A DNA stretch of 64,000 bases from Halichondria panicea (Eukaryota; Porifera; Demospongiae; Suberitida; Halichondriidae): the NCBI RefSeq assembly GCF_963675165.1, contig NC_087385.1, positions 1,922,501 through 1,986,500 of the forward strand, read 5' to 3'. The notes below the pieces were generated by a model that saw nothing but the letters and a program-made list of their open reading frames with translations, did no database searches and was not told the DNA's origin. Below are positions 14,401 through 27,100 of the stretch, piece after piece (the stretch's first letter is position 1; the number at the start of each line of letters is the position of its first letter). The position numbers were made by a program, and so were the translations under genes.

Positions 14401-17400
14401 CAGTCACAAGTCTCCAATTGCTACATACACAATTGAACATGAGCATGCAAAGATATAGCATCAGGGCAACTGAGATGTTTCAGTATAGACAATTTGTTAC
14501 GAGCTAGGGTAATCGAGTATAGGTTGAGTAGGTTGAAATCAGTGATGCAAACTTGCACGTATCTTTTAGTAGAGTTCTAGCTGTAACTTTATAATTTGTT
14601 ATTGTCACACATTAATGTTAATTTGACAATGAACGGTAACTTCCACTAAATGTGAGATCAACAACGCTTCGACAAAATGACAACACATGTGTTCAAATAA
14701 CAATCTGCCATTATAATAACAAATATTAATAGTTAGATAAACTATATTAATAGTTAAATAAACTATGATTTGTCGTTATAACAATAATTGCAGGAAATTG
14801 ACAAACGTTTTGTCAAGATAACATTTTGTGCCGGTAGCAAACTGTGTCACAATAACAAAAGTGTTTTTGCAGTGAAGGTTTGCGGTTTCCTCATCGCCCA
14901 GCTCCACCAGCAAAACGACCTGCAGAAAAGAATCCAGTTGGTAGGCCCAGAAAGAGACGAGTTGTAGAGTATGATATCTGTATGAGCAATCACTTGGAAG
15001 CAGTGAGAGTTTTGAATGCTACGAGAGTGAAGTAGCCAGCTACTGGAATGAGGCCTCCATTTCTGTGAAGTGCCACCGTTCCACATACTCTGAAGCCGAC
15101 TGTAAACAAATGTTAGAGTTTTTGAAGCTCCCTGGTGCCACTGTGCGTGAGGCCAGTAAAAAATTTAACATCCCAAAATCCGGCCACTGTTCAAGATATG
15201 AAGAAGCGACAGTTCCCTAATCCTCATACACAAACTATCAAGAGATCTGAGCCATGCACTCAACGTGGCAGGAACAAATCTGGAGCAGGGAGGCCTCTTG
15301 CTTACAACAAGTCCATTGATGAATCCATTATGACGTGGATCTTGGAGATGAGGGATCTACATCTTCCAGTGTCTTGTCAAGATGTCCGTAACAAGGCTGC
15401 TGAACTGGTCACACCACACAACCCCACTTTCAAGTCAAGTTCAGGATGGCTCTCCAAATTTTTCAAGCGCCACCACCTTACCTTGCGGGCCAGGACATCT
15501 ATCGCACAGAAGCTACCTCCTCAGCTTGAAGAGAAAGTTGAGAAATTCTATCTTCAACTGGATAGAATCAAAAAAAGACAGCAGTATTACTTGTGTCTCA
15601 TTGGTATGTAACAGAACTCATCAAGTATTTTAAGTTTAGATATCCTATCATGATTACGTACTGGTGTCTTTCATTCAGGAAACATGGATGAAACACCAGC
15701 ATATTTCGATATTGTGGCATCAAAAAGCATCGATAAAGTTGGTGTTAAGCAGTGTGTTATTCGATCCACAGGAGCTGAGAAGAGGCACTTAACTGTTGTT
15801 TTGACAGTTACAGCTGATGGCAACATGCTTCCTCCTTTGATCATTTTCAAGGGCTGTCCGACAGGAAAAATTATCGAAATGGAATTACTTGAAGGAATGG
15901 TAGCTGTACGCCAGGAAAAGGGTTGGATGGATACCAAAGTGATGCATGTGTACCTTGAGAAAATCTGGTACCCCTATGTGCTAAAAATTGGTGGTGAAGC
16001 TGTGAAATCTTTACTTGTGTGCATGGGACAGCTTCAGTGCCCATTTGACAGCCGAGGTAGAAGAATCTCTCAGAACGTATCGCTCAACCACCATCATCAT
16101 TCCAGGGGGTTGTACTTCAAAGTTGCAACCCCTTGACGTGTCTATTAATAAGCCCTTCAAGCAGGTTCTTCGAAGCAACTGGGGTGACTACATAAAAGCG
16201 AGGTCACTTTCTCTAACCCCTGCACAACTCAAGGATCCCAAAATGAAAATCAAAACTGCAAAGCGTGAAGATGTTGGAAGATGGGTTGCCCGAGGATATC
16301 TTCATCTTAAGCTACAGACTGATTTAATCCGTAAGTCCTTTGCTGTGACAGGAATTTCAGGATCGCAAATAAGCAACGCGATTCTGCAGGAAGCAAAAAA
16401 CAAGGCTACGAAAGCTCTTGAGGCAGAATTTGGAGCTTTGGAGGAATAGGACGATGATCCATTTGCACAAGTGCTCAGTGGATGTGTACAAGACGAGAGT
16501 GAAGACATTGACATGGAGCATTAAGTTTGTACCATGCCATACGTACATATATTTTTATCATCACGTCAAAACAGATAATATTATTGATTATTGTGATAAC
16601 TGATTTCAATGTGATAGACCTGTTTCTAGGAAACCAAAGAGAGAATAGCAAGAACATTAACTCTAAATTGTTGTTTCAGTTTGAATTCAGCTGTTAGAGG
16701 CCATCATATATACAAAACAATCTGGTTGCCAAGCATTGGAGAGGAGCTGGAGACATCTGCTGAGGAGAACAGCCCCAATGATTCCTTTGCAGTTGCTGTT
16801 ATTAAAGGAGGTCTTGTTGTAGGCCATCTTCCTAGGACGCATTCCAGAGCCTTTTGGCATTTTATCAGAAGAGGTGGAACAATTAAAGCAAGGATAACAA
16901 GGAATAGAGAATTCTCAAGAGACCTGACACAAGGAGGACTACATGTCCCATGCCTCCTGATTTGTACTGGAGACATAGCAGATGTCAAGAAACTTGATAA
17001 ATTGACACAGTAACTGTTGCACTAACTATATATGCAAGTTACTAGCTAGATCTAGCTACGTACAGTACATGCTAGCCGGCCAGTGCAGTCAGTCTAGCCT
17101 GCCTAAAATTTTACAGCAGAGCTGCATGTTGTCCGGATATTTAGAACAAATGTAAAATTAAAGTACAGAGTGTCCGTTGTATTTAGAACAGCGAAAATTG
17201 CCCAAAAGAGTGTCCGGGTAATTAGAAGTGTCCGATAAATTAGAAGATATACGGTAACTACCTTAAACATCATGAAGTTATGTGGTCAATTATGGCTTCA
17301 TTTATGCTATATGTGGTGGACAAGTATCCTGGGACTTCTACATGGAAAGTGCTCAACACAAATAGACTTTAGTCTACGTTGTGAAGTGTTTACATAACTC

Positions 17401-18089
17401 ATAACTAAAGTCTATTTGTGTTGAGTTTGACCTTCATAAAGTTGTCATAACTTTGTCGTACTTTACTGAAATTCATATACCATTGGATTCCTTGTTAAAA
17501 AGTGCTTCTATATCTATATGCTGTAGAGCTGGTAAGTTTCAACCAGCTAAAAGTTAGTATTTTCCATGTAGAAGTCCCATGGAGGCATACTTTGTCCACT
17601 ACATAAAGCATAAATGAAGCCATAATTGACCACATAACTTCCGGGGTCGAACTCAACGCAAATAGACTTTAGTATAGTACTGTGTATGCGTTATAAAATA
17701 AGGATATTTCTAATTCAATATATGTACATTGTAGTTTCTCTCCTAGTGTGACCCCTTCCACACCCTACACTGTAGGTACATGAAGCGTCGTTGTGAGTTC
17801 CTCGACAGTCTTCCGGCATTCAACTTCAACCCAGGGATTGGGGAGTACCTGGTTAACGAGCAGGGGCAGAAGGTCACCACCAGCACCCAGCAACTTGGCT
17901 CCACCCTCATGAAAACCATGCTTAAGGAAGTCAGCGATTTCTGTGACCCCAAAATCAAAGACAACTGGTCTATGAAACCCCATCAACAGGTAAGAGCCAC
18001 GACAATAGTCAAATATTGATCACACGTACATGTAATTATGCCTCTAGGGGTAGCCGCATGTGGGATACAGTAAAGCAGACACACAGACG

Positions 18090-18135
<46 letters not shown>

Positions 18136-21100
18136 ATGTCTATTCCAGCTGTAACTGCTCACAGTTGCAATGCGACGAAAACTAACAGCCTCTTAGCTAC
18201 ATAGGCTTATAGCCACGTTCTCTTGGATTTTGACCCCTGAATATACAAACTAAAACTTCTTTCTCAGCTAAAGTGACAGTCTTTTCAGAAAACCGTTCCA
18301 TGCATCATTGCCAGAATGAAATATCACACTAATTTATGTCTCATTCTTCCCTATAAGACTTTAGTGCTGATCACATGATCTCCAGCCAATCAGCTTATCT
18401 AAAAGTAGTCAGGTGACCATGGATTAAATAACTTAATCCACACTTAAGTGTGCTTTAAATTGATTTATTAATACACACTTTTTATCAAACAATCATAATA
18501 TGAATCTGAATGTCGTCATAATTATAATAATAATACAAGCAGATTGAATATGTACACAAGCAAGGCTGAAAAGTATTAGAAAGTTGTATGTTATTGTTTC
18601 GACTTGTTTCATGCATGTGTAGTAAGTGTACCGAATTTCTGGCTTGACCATAGCATCGCTTTTTCGTCTGGAGAAATAGGCTCAGCTTGCTTCGAAGATG
18701 TACCTGTACCTAAATCAGATCCATGTAGTCGTTTCATCAAAGGTGCTTCGAATATCATAGCGTTCCAAAAGAGCAAACCAGATCCTCATTGCCATAAAAT
18801 TATAGTTTGCGCACAAAGTTTCCCATCCAGTAAGCCAGATCACCTGGAGGCATATCCAGTAGTGGGATCGGGACTGTTGGTCAACAGGAGAAATAAGTCG
18901 AGAACATGCTCAGTCAGTCCAGATAGCTTTAGATCGTATCTCCTTCTCCTTTGCATCAGTTACTGGATCTACAAACCTACTAAAACTTGCTATTACGTCT
19001 AGCTAGCTAGCTAGCTAGCTAGCCACCAGCAACTGATTTAAAATGTAGCTAGATCTAGCTGCCACGAGGCTAGAGCTCACGTGACAGCACTAAATCCTTT
19101 AGAACACACCTAGCCAAGTCACGTGTTTTAATGCTGGTGCACTCGGATGGCCTCTCGGTTACGTAATGCACTCGGCTGCGCCTCGAGCACCACGTTCACC
19201 TCGAGGCCATCCTCGGCACGCAGATTAAAACACTTAAGCTTGGCTAGGTGTGTTCTAAATAATACATAGACTCTAATCACATCTTTCTTAACATAGTAAT
19301 GTTTGTAAGCTCGAGGCATTTCGCACCATGTGCATGCTTGACCATGCACTAGTGAGTGCAGTGTAGAGCCTGTTGGCACTTACACTACCACCCTTTCATA
19401 GTGCGCGCCATGCAGTTAGGCCCTGTAATTATGTAATGTATGGTAATGTCTATAATCTGCTAACCCGCTCCCCCCCCCCTAAGTTGATCTACGACTACAA
19501 AGACTGTGGATCGAGTTTTGGGCTCATCTCTCTTCATCCCGAGGAGCTGCCGGAGTCAGAGAAGGAGGCGTTCAGAAAGATTGGTATCAAGATACCATCC
19601 ATGGCGTAAGATCTATATATAGAGCGTATGCCGTGTGATTTGGTATACTTATAGTGCATGCGTGTATGGTGAACTGTCTATTGTGGTCACTTTGTAAACA
19701 GTTTATCCTCTATATAATTATTGGGGCGAGCGAAGCGAGTCCCTTAGTTAGTCATGCACATGGTCCGGGTGGTGTACACCCTAGTAATAATACTAGTCAT
19801 TCAGTCTATTCAGTTTTATCACAATGCACACGGCAGAGATTTATTCTCCCGAGACATACTGGATGGTCTTCTCTCTCGAGCCCTCAACATCCAGCTGGAG
19901 AAAAATCGCTTGGTGGCCATTGATGACTCTGCCTATGTCCTCACCCTCGACTACACCATAAAGATGCTCAATATCCACGAGCGCTACGAATGTGGCGTCC
20001 CGGTGATTATCGAGGGGGAGACGGGGGTGGGCAAGACAGCTCTGATAGAGATGTTGTCGAAGTTGTGGAACCAGTCGCTGCTGCTAGAGTGGAAGAAACA
20101 ACAAGACAGGGTGGTGGAGTTCTTCGTACGCAAAATGGGGGATATACATGTATCAGTTGGGATGTGGGAGAACTATCAGGTTGGCACTAAATTGAGTATC
20201 TCGATATAGAGACTTGACAGTGTGTTATGTAACAAAGATATACATGATATTAGGTGGTAATTAGTGTTAAGGAAACCCCACCTACATCCTATTCCGTATC
20301 CTTCATCACTCCTATATACGATAGAATGATTTAACATTCAGAGGGCCCTCCAAGTATAATGTAGTAAATGTACCGTATATAGCTGATAATTTTCGTGGGG
20401 CAAAATATTTGTGGTTTTCGTGGTTGAAGCTCAGACCACGAATGAAGTGACCTTGCCTACCTTTACCTGCAGTGCAAGCAGAAAAATATTATCCACGAAG
20501 TACCGTATAGCGGGTAATTTTCGGGGGACAAAATATTCGTGGTTCAGCAATATTGAGACATTTCGTGGGTAATATTTTCGTGGTTGGAGCTTGCACTGTA
20601 GGTAAAGGTAGGCAAGGTCGCTTCATTCGTGGGTAAAATATTCGTGGTCAGACCTCCAACCACGGAAACCACGAATATATTGCCCCACGAAAATTACACG
20701 CTATACAGTATTGCTTAACCACGAATGTTTTGCCCACCCTGAAAATTACCTGCTATACGGTAGGTTATTCATTGCATGCAAGAGTTGTATTGTGCAGTAC
20801 AGCAACCAGGACATGATGTAATAATCTAAAGGATAATTTCAGGAACCATTATACCAATCAGATTCTATCTGACTGCATTGGGATTCGCCACGCATCAATG
20901 CATTCCAGTTTCCTATAAAAGCGATGCAGGCTAAAATTCAGTAATAGGGTGGTGGGTGGTGCTTTAGATTGAATCGGTGTGCATCCTGGGTGATATTTAT
21001 ATTACCAGGAGCATGCACATGAGGGGATGGAGCATCTTACTATGCATAGTATTACGGATTCACTATTGTCTTAACCATATTTCTTTGTTTGTAATATGCT

Positions 21101-24100
21101 AAGTGCTCTGTACATGTGTGACTGATAACGCGTTTGATATAATAATAATTAATATTATTATCTTAAGTACAAGGAATAATGTCAGCAGTATACTTAGCGG
21201 TTTGACATGGCATGCATGATTTGTTCATAGCTAGACGATACAGAATCCGCGTAGTAAGACGCTCCGTGCTTCCGGGCATGTATATGTATGCTGTATTTAC
21301 AACAGTATAGGACAATCCTTTGATGTCCAATGAGCAATAAGATTTTACTGCAGTGTATCAACTGTGCAAAAACATTTATCGATTCATGCATATATACATG
21401 TAGCTTCATCTATTATTGACCCCTCTCAGGCGTGTGCTCTAACGGTACAATCAATGAGTGACGGAGAGTACGTGAGTGAAGAAAAATTGATTGTGCTCTG
21501 TGAACTATATGATGGAACCCACGGCCCACTGTTTGTTAAGGCTCAGTCTTACCTCAACCTGATGAGAAATGACCCGGTAGTGGCCTATTTGACACTCAAG
21601 GGTACACAGCACAAAGGCAAGGTCTCATTGGAGCAGTTGTTCTTTGAAGCTGATGAACAGAATACACCCAAGGTAAACTACAATAACGGTATTACCGTAC
21701 AATCGCGAAAATACGCCCACTCTTTTCTGCCAAAAGTTTAGGCTTATTAAGGGGGACTGGGCGTATACCGTATAGCAGGTAATTTTCGGGCCGCAAAACA
21801 TTTGTGGTTGAGCAAATTTAGTTACTTTATGGATAATATTGTGGTTGGTTGCTGCTTGCACTGCAGATAAAGATAGGCAAGGTCGCTTCATTCATGAGTA
21901 AAATATTCGTGGTCAGAGCTTCAACTCTGAAAACCACAAATATAAATTTTTGCCCCACGAAAATTACCAGCTATACGGTAATCGTAAAGAAATATACTCC
22001 CACCCGCGACGTCAAATCGAGGCTTACACTTATGCTATGATATTTACATAGATAAAGAAGTAAAGGAAAGGGATTGGAAATTAACACATCACGCTCACTC
22101 CTACTTACTATAGCTTAGCCTCAATTCCAGGCCCTTCTGTGCGGTGGGAAATTGAGGCTTCATATAGATATCACATATAGAGCTTGAGCTAGAGAGATGA
22201 GTGAGTACCTCAAGCTCGTTTAAGCTGATATTAGACACTGCGGACAGTGTAATAAAGGATGATGGCTTCATGATGTCCGCATAAAAAACTAGATGTACCA
22301 TAGGTTATTCACGACAATAAAAATGTTATGTATTATTAATTATTTATTGAATTCTCTGCATGTGTTTTTTGCATAATATAAATGCATGCACGCTGTTCTC
22401 TATGGAATATCGAATGTTGTACAAGTCAGTGGATTCGCAGAGGGTATACTATATAATTCTTAGTGAACACACAAGCATAAAATAAAGAATACGTGATGGA
22501 AATTGGTAAGGTTTCTACGTGTCATATGGATGTCATGACATTGTTGAAGTCAACATAATTTATTTGATGTCCAGAGTTTTTACTGTCTTGTCAATGCAAG
22601 GAACAATTACAGTTACACCACATAACGCATTTAAGCAACATTTAAAAAGTTAATTTCAGGTCATTTCCATCTCGTATGAAATGGTGGTGTGATTTTTCTT
22701 TCATTGTGAAAACAATGTCTGCTGGTATCCTTCCTGCATGTTAATCTCCTTCGTACCTTCCTTCCAACCTGGCTTTACAACAACTTCTACTACCTTTTCC
22801 TCCATTTTTAAGCTCCCACACGACGGTAGCACCTTACGAGATATCTTTTTTGTTACATTGTTAAGAGGGGGTGTTTATAGGATCTGGTTGAGGGGATGAC
22901 TTGTATTTTTTCACGAGCTTTTTGCTTCACATCCTAAAAAGACAATTATTTTATGTCCTGTAATACTGCCTCTTTTGTCTAGAACTGAACACTTGCAACA
23001 AACACTAACTTGCAACAAACACTACCTTGCATCTGGAAAACTGCAGATTCTTGTTTCTATTGCGATACATTAAATAGCATGCGCACAGTGCACGTGTAAA
23101 GTCTCAATTCATAATGACTTGTCCACGACGGCATCTAGCCGTGACATCACAGCAATTAAAAGCTCTTTAGCTCTTACATGCAACTGATCTATTGACTGAA
23201 CACAAGTGCTGATAAGTTCCCCCAGTGACAATGAAAGCACCACGGGTGTAGCTGGGCATGGCCCGGCACCCGTTCTGACGGGTAGCCGGTGGACACGCTT
23301 ATATAGGATTTGTACTGCTGCACTGAGGAGTGCAGCCGCTCCACTCTGATTTTGCTGGGACATTTATTTTTCAGACAGATGCTTCGGGATTCTACGTTGG
23401 AGCTGTTTTTATCCAAAGAGAAAATGAGGATCAACCAATTGCCTATATATACTTCCTCTTTGTCGGTTCAGTTATAGCGGTCGGCAATTGAAGCATAGTT
23501 TGCTACAGCGAAAGTACACTTTGATCGTCAATCCAGCTTCTTCTAATCGTCCAAACATTTCCGCTACGTGCTCGAGGTGGTCTCTCCAACTTGTGCTCTG
23601 AATCACAACATTGTCAAGATAACTCCGGCAAACGATTCAGTATCTCTCAACTAGTCTCCAAACGTAGCTAGGCAAACGTCATAGTTGTAAACTGGTATAA
23701 ACCTTTAGGAATGGTAAAAGCAGGTCCTCCGGATGCATGGGTACTTACCAATATCCTTGGCCAGATGTATAGGGTTGTGATATACTCGGAATTTCCAATC
23801 TGGTCCTCGATCCGTGGCATCGGATATGCGTAAAATTTATTGATTGAGCTGACAATAGTCCACACAGATACGTACACCTCTTTCTTTGTCACCGGGGAAG
23901 TTCAGAAAAAAAAACTCTAAATAATTCCACTTCGCTCCAGGTCGTCAAGTTCTTTGTTGACTTCTTCTCGGTAGGCCTGAGGAATTCGATAAGGTTTCTG
24001 TCGAACTGGTATTATAATTATACAAAATATTGTTCTGATTCGATCAGTTATCTTTCATCCTTCCTTGACTACTTGGGGAAATCTTGACAAAACTTGCTTT

Positions 24101-27100
24101 CTTTCTATCTTCATGCAGTTAACTTGATCTCCAAATTGAACCTTGTCTTCACCATCGGTCCAGGTGTGTATTCCTCTATTCAATCTCCGTCCTCTATAAC
24201 ATGTGCAGCATTCACTTGATATGGTCGTTCTTACCATTAATTTACTCAAATGGTTCACGCAGAATATATGATGTCTTGGTCTCGTTTTTCTGGCATTTCA
24301 ATCTCAAAGTTCACCGTTCCAACTCGTTTTGTGACTCTATAAGGTCCCTGTCATTTTGCTGACAAATTCTTCGTGCTGGATGATAACAAAAGTAACACTT
24401 TGTCTCCGGCTTCTAGGTACATCTACTTTGTCTTTTGCCGATCGTAGTACCGTAGAAACTGGATTATTAGCGCATACGCTCATCGGGTCAATAGCAGAGC
24501 TCTATACTCTTATATTCGAGAATGCGAAGTAGGTAGGAGGTATAGGAGGCATCTTTTCCAGAACCTGAGAACTAAGAAATTCAATACATCTAGTGTATTG
24601 CTCCTATTCATCCAGGTTTTAATTAATTATGTAATTATGTTAAAGAAGTATAAGACCCTTGCAAAACATCGACTGTGCGATAAAGCTGCATGCAATGGCT
24701 GAACCTTACACATGTAAGCCATCTAAACATGCAGTGGACTTGGTCTCGTTTTTACTTCACTTACTTTCATGTTCACTTTATTAATTTGATTTATGTTCAA
24801 TTTATTCATAGATTAGTAAAACCAGTAGGTTTTACATAGGATTGGCAGTGGGTTTGCCCGTGTTTAGCAATATTTCAATTATTTTGACTCATGTTCAAAC
24901 TGTTCTATCTCTGCAGGGAAAGGCCACATCAAGAAACTGGCTGAACAGATAGTTTATTTAGCCTTTTCTCTCTTTGTATCTCTCATTTCATAATCCATAA
25001 ACATTTTAATGAATGAATATTTTCATTTTAAAAATTGCACTATTTCGACGTTTCACCGCTCTTTGTCTGACTGACTAAGTAAGTAAGTAAGTGAGTAAGT
25101 AAGTAAGTTTCTTGCCCAGCATTTACTCCAAGTACAGCCATCTCCAGGACATTCTGCACAGGGTTTCCAAACGACTACAACCTGGATTACAAAGCGCTTC
25201 TTCAGATTTGCGATTGCTTCCACGAGGCAGATGACCTCTCAGTCTCTATTTCTCTTACCTAGACAATTCCGCCATCTTTAATGACTCAGCAATTGCGTTG
25301 TGGCCAATCATAATAGATAGGCGTGGCTAATAAACCGTGCGCCTAAAATCAGTGCAGCAGTGCTTTTCCAGAGCCTGAGGTGTTCCTTTTCTTCACACTG
25401 TTCAGCTCTAGCTCCCTTTCTCTGACAGGCATGCTATATGCACTGGCTAGATATCATGCTCTTAAAATGGCTGTCATTTAATACTGATTCGCAAATTCAA
25501 CATAATTATCAAGCAATAAATTATTACTCATTATACTATAATTATTAGTCCAGAGATATTCGAGAAGATATCTGATTAGTCCTGTCTTCTCTTCTTGTAC
25601 TGCCTCTTGACGTTCCACTTTATGCATGTCATGATACGTAAACCGTACTGAAAAAGAAAGGGAATCCGACTAGAAAAACATTTGCAATGTGAAAAATTGC
25701 TAGGATTGGCCAGGGGAACCACAAAAAAGCGTGGGAACAAGAAATCAGACGAGAGCATAACTCCAATCCGTTACAACGTCATGAACATGTACAATACATA
25801 GTATATTAAATAATAGACTGTGTTCCAGATCCACCTATCAGCTTCCATCCACCACATCATTCCATGCAGTCACCAGTACGGTCCGTGCATGTTACTACGC
25901 ATGGATGGACTGTGTGTACCTGTGCTCAACACTGCATGTATTAGGAACATCAATTCATCACAAATCATCATGATTATGTGCCCCACATTCTAAAATGGAT
26001 GTATAATAAATATATATAGGGATTGGTCATCACTCCACCAGTAAAAATTGCGTGGCATATTGGCTGGGAAAACATGGGAAAACTACCAGTATACATGTGA
26101 TTGACGTTGTAACGGATTGGAGTTATGCTCTCGTCTGATTTCTTGTTCCCACGCTTTTTTGTGGTTCCCCTGGCCAATCCTAGCAATTTTTCACATTGCA
26201 AATGTTTTTCTAGTCGGATAGAGTATAGAGTAGTAAGACACTATCTATGGTTTATTCAAACAAAAAAACACAGAATAGTATTATTAAAATAAATCAATGA
26301 ATAAATAAACATGGAAGTGTGAGAGTGAATGAAGTAAACATGAAAGCTGTATTTAGCACCCCCTTGTCTCAAGCTACCTTACCTAAAGTCTATTTGCGTT
26401 GAATTCGACCCCAGAAGTTATGTGGTCAATTATGGCTTAGTAATTAATAATTAATTATGCTTTTTGTGGTGGACAAGTATGCCTGGAACTTCTACATGGA
26501 AAATGCTAACTTGTAACTGGTTGGAGCTTTACCAGCTCTATAGCATATAGATAGAAGCGCTTTTTAACAAGGAATCCAGTGGTATATGGAATTTCATTAA
26601 AGTATGACGAAGTTATGACAACTTTATGAAGGTCAAACTCAACACAAATAGACTTTAGTTGCTTCTTGAGTGTAATAGCTATATATAGATGGATAGATAG
26701 GCTTCCCCATAGCACCCCTTTATAAATACATCTTCCTATAACTCAAGTTTCATGTTCATTTATTTATGTCAAAACACAGAATGGTATATACGGTCGTTAA
26801 CTTTAGACAGTAGATATTTCCGTTTTTCGTTTCCGTCCATGCACCCGGTCACACCTATAGTCACACTTATACTAATTTGTTATGTTAGCAACACTTCCCT
26901 GAAACCACATATGCTGATTGTGCAGTTCTTGAGTACTATAAACACAGATCACACAGTTTACTCCAAGAGCACTTAATTAACAGTTTACTCAACAGCACTC
27001 ATTATTATGCCTCGAAGCGTAGCCCCAGGAGGGATACGGTAAAGCTGACTGTGTGTGTGTCTGTCTGTGTGTCTGTTTGTCTGTCTGTGTGTCTGTTCCA

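Larger units (their letters stand above)
12003..14874. mobile_element. Nested 2.9-kb TIR element with CACTGCAAAAACAC ends
   Basis: Begins CACTGCAAAAACACTTTTGT and ends with GTGTTTTTGCAGTG preceded by ACAAAA, an inverted match of about 21 bp. It splits the larger transposon, because transposase sequence resumes immediately after 14874. The interior holds the 91-bp minisatellite, then four diverged blocks with TTTCTTTGAAG (13560-14060). No transposase was recognised. A clear target duplication was not found. Confidence 0.7.
11714..17254 (+). mobile_element. 5541-bp pogo/Tigger-type TIR transposon (TA target site)
   Basis: The left end CCGTATATCTTCTAATTTAT continues CGGACA, and its inverse complement closes the element at 17229-17254. 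Both ends are flanked by TA (11712-11713 and 17255-17256), the target site used by pogo and Tc1/mariner transposases. Subterminal GTCCGG...ATTAGAAC blocks recur in inverted orientation at both ends. Inside are a broken transposase (14875-16449), a HIRAN-like ORF (16680-17013) and a nested element (12003-14874). It lies in intron 3 of the RNF213-like gene, same strand. A 989-bp internally deleted relative sits at 45994-46982. Confidence 0.85.

Noticed and set aside
23109-23434. - strand frames of 84 and 81 codons next to the gypsy fragment, considered as gag
   Set aside because: No zinc knuckle or capsid motif is visible, and part overlaps the RNase H fragment on the other strand.
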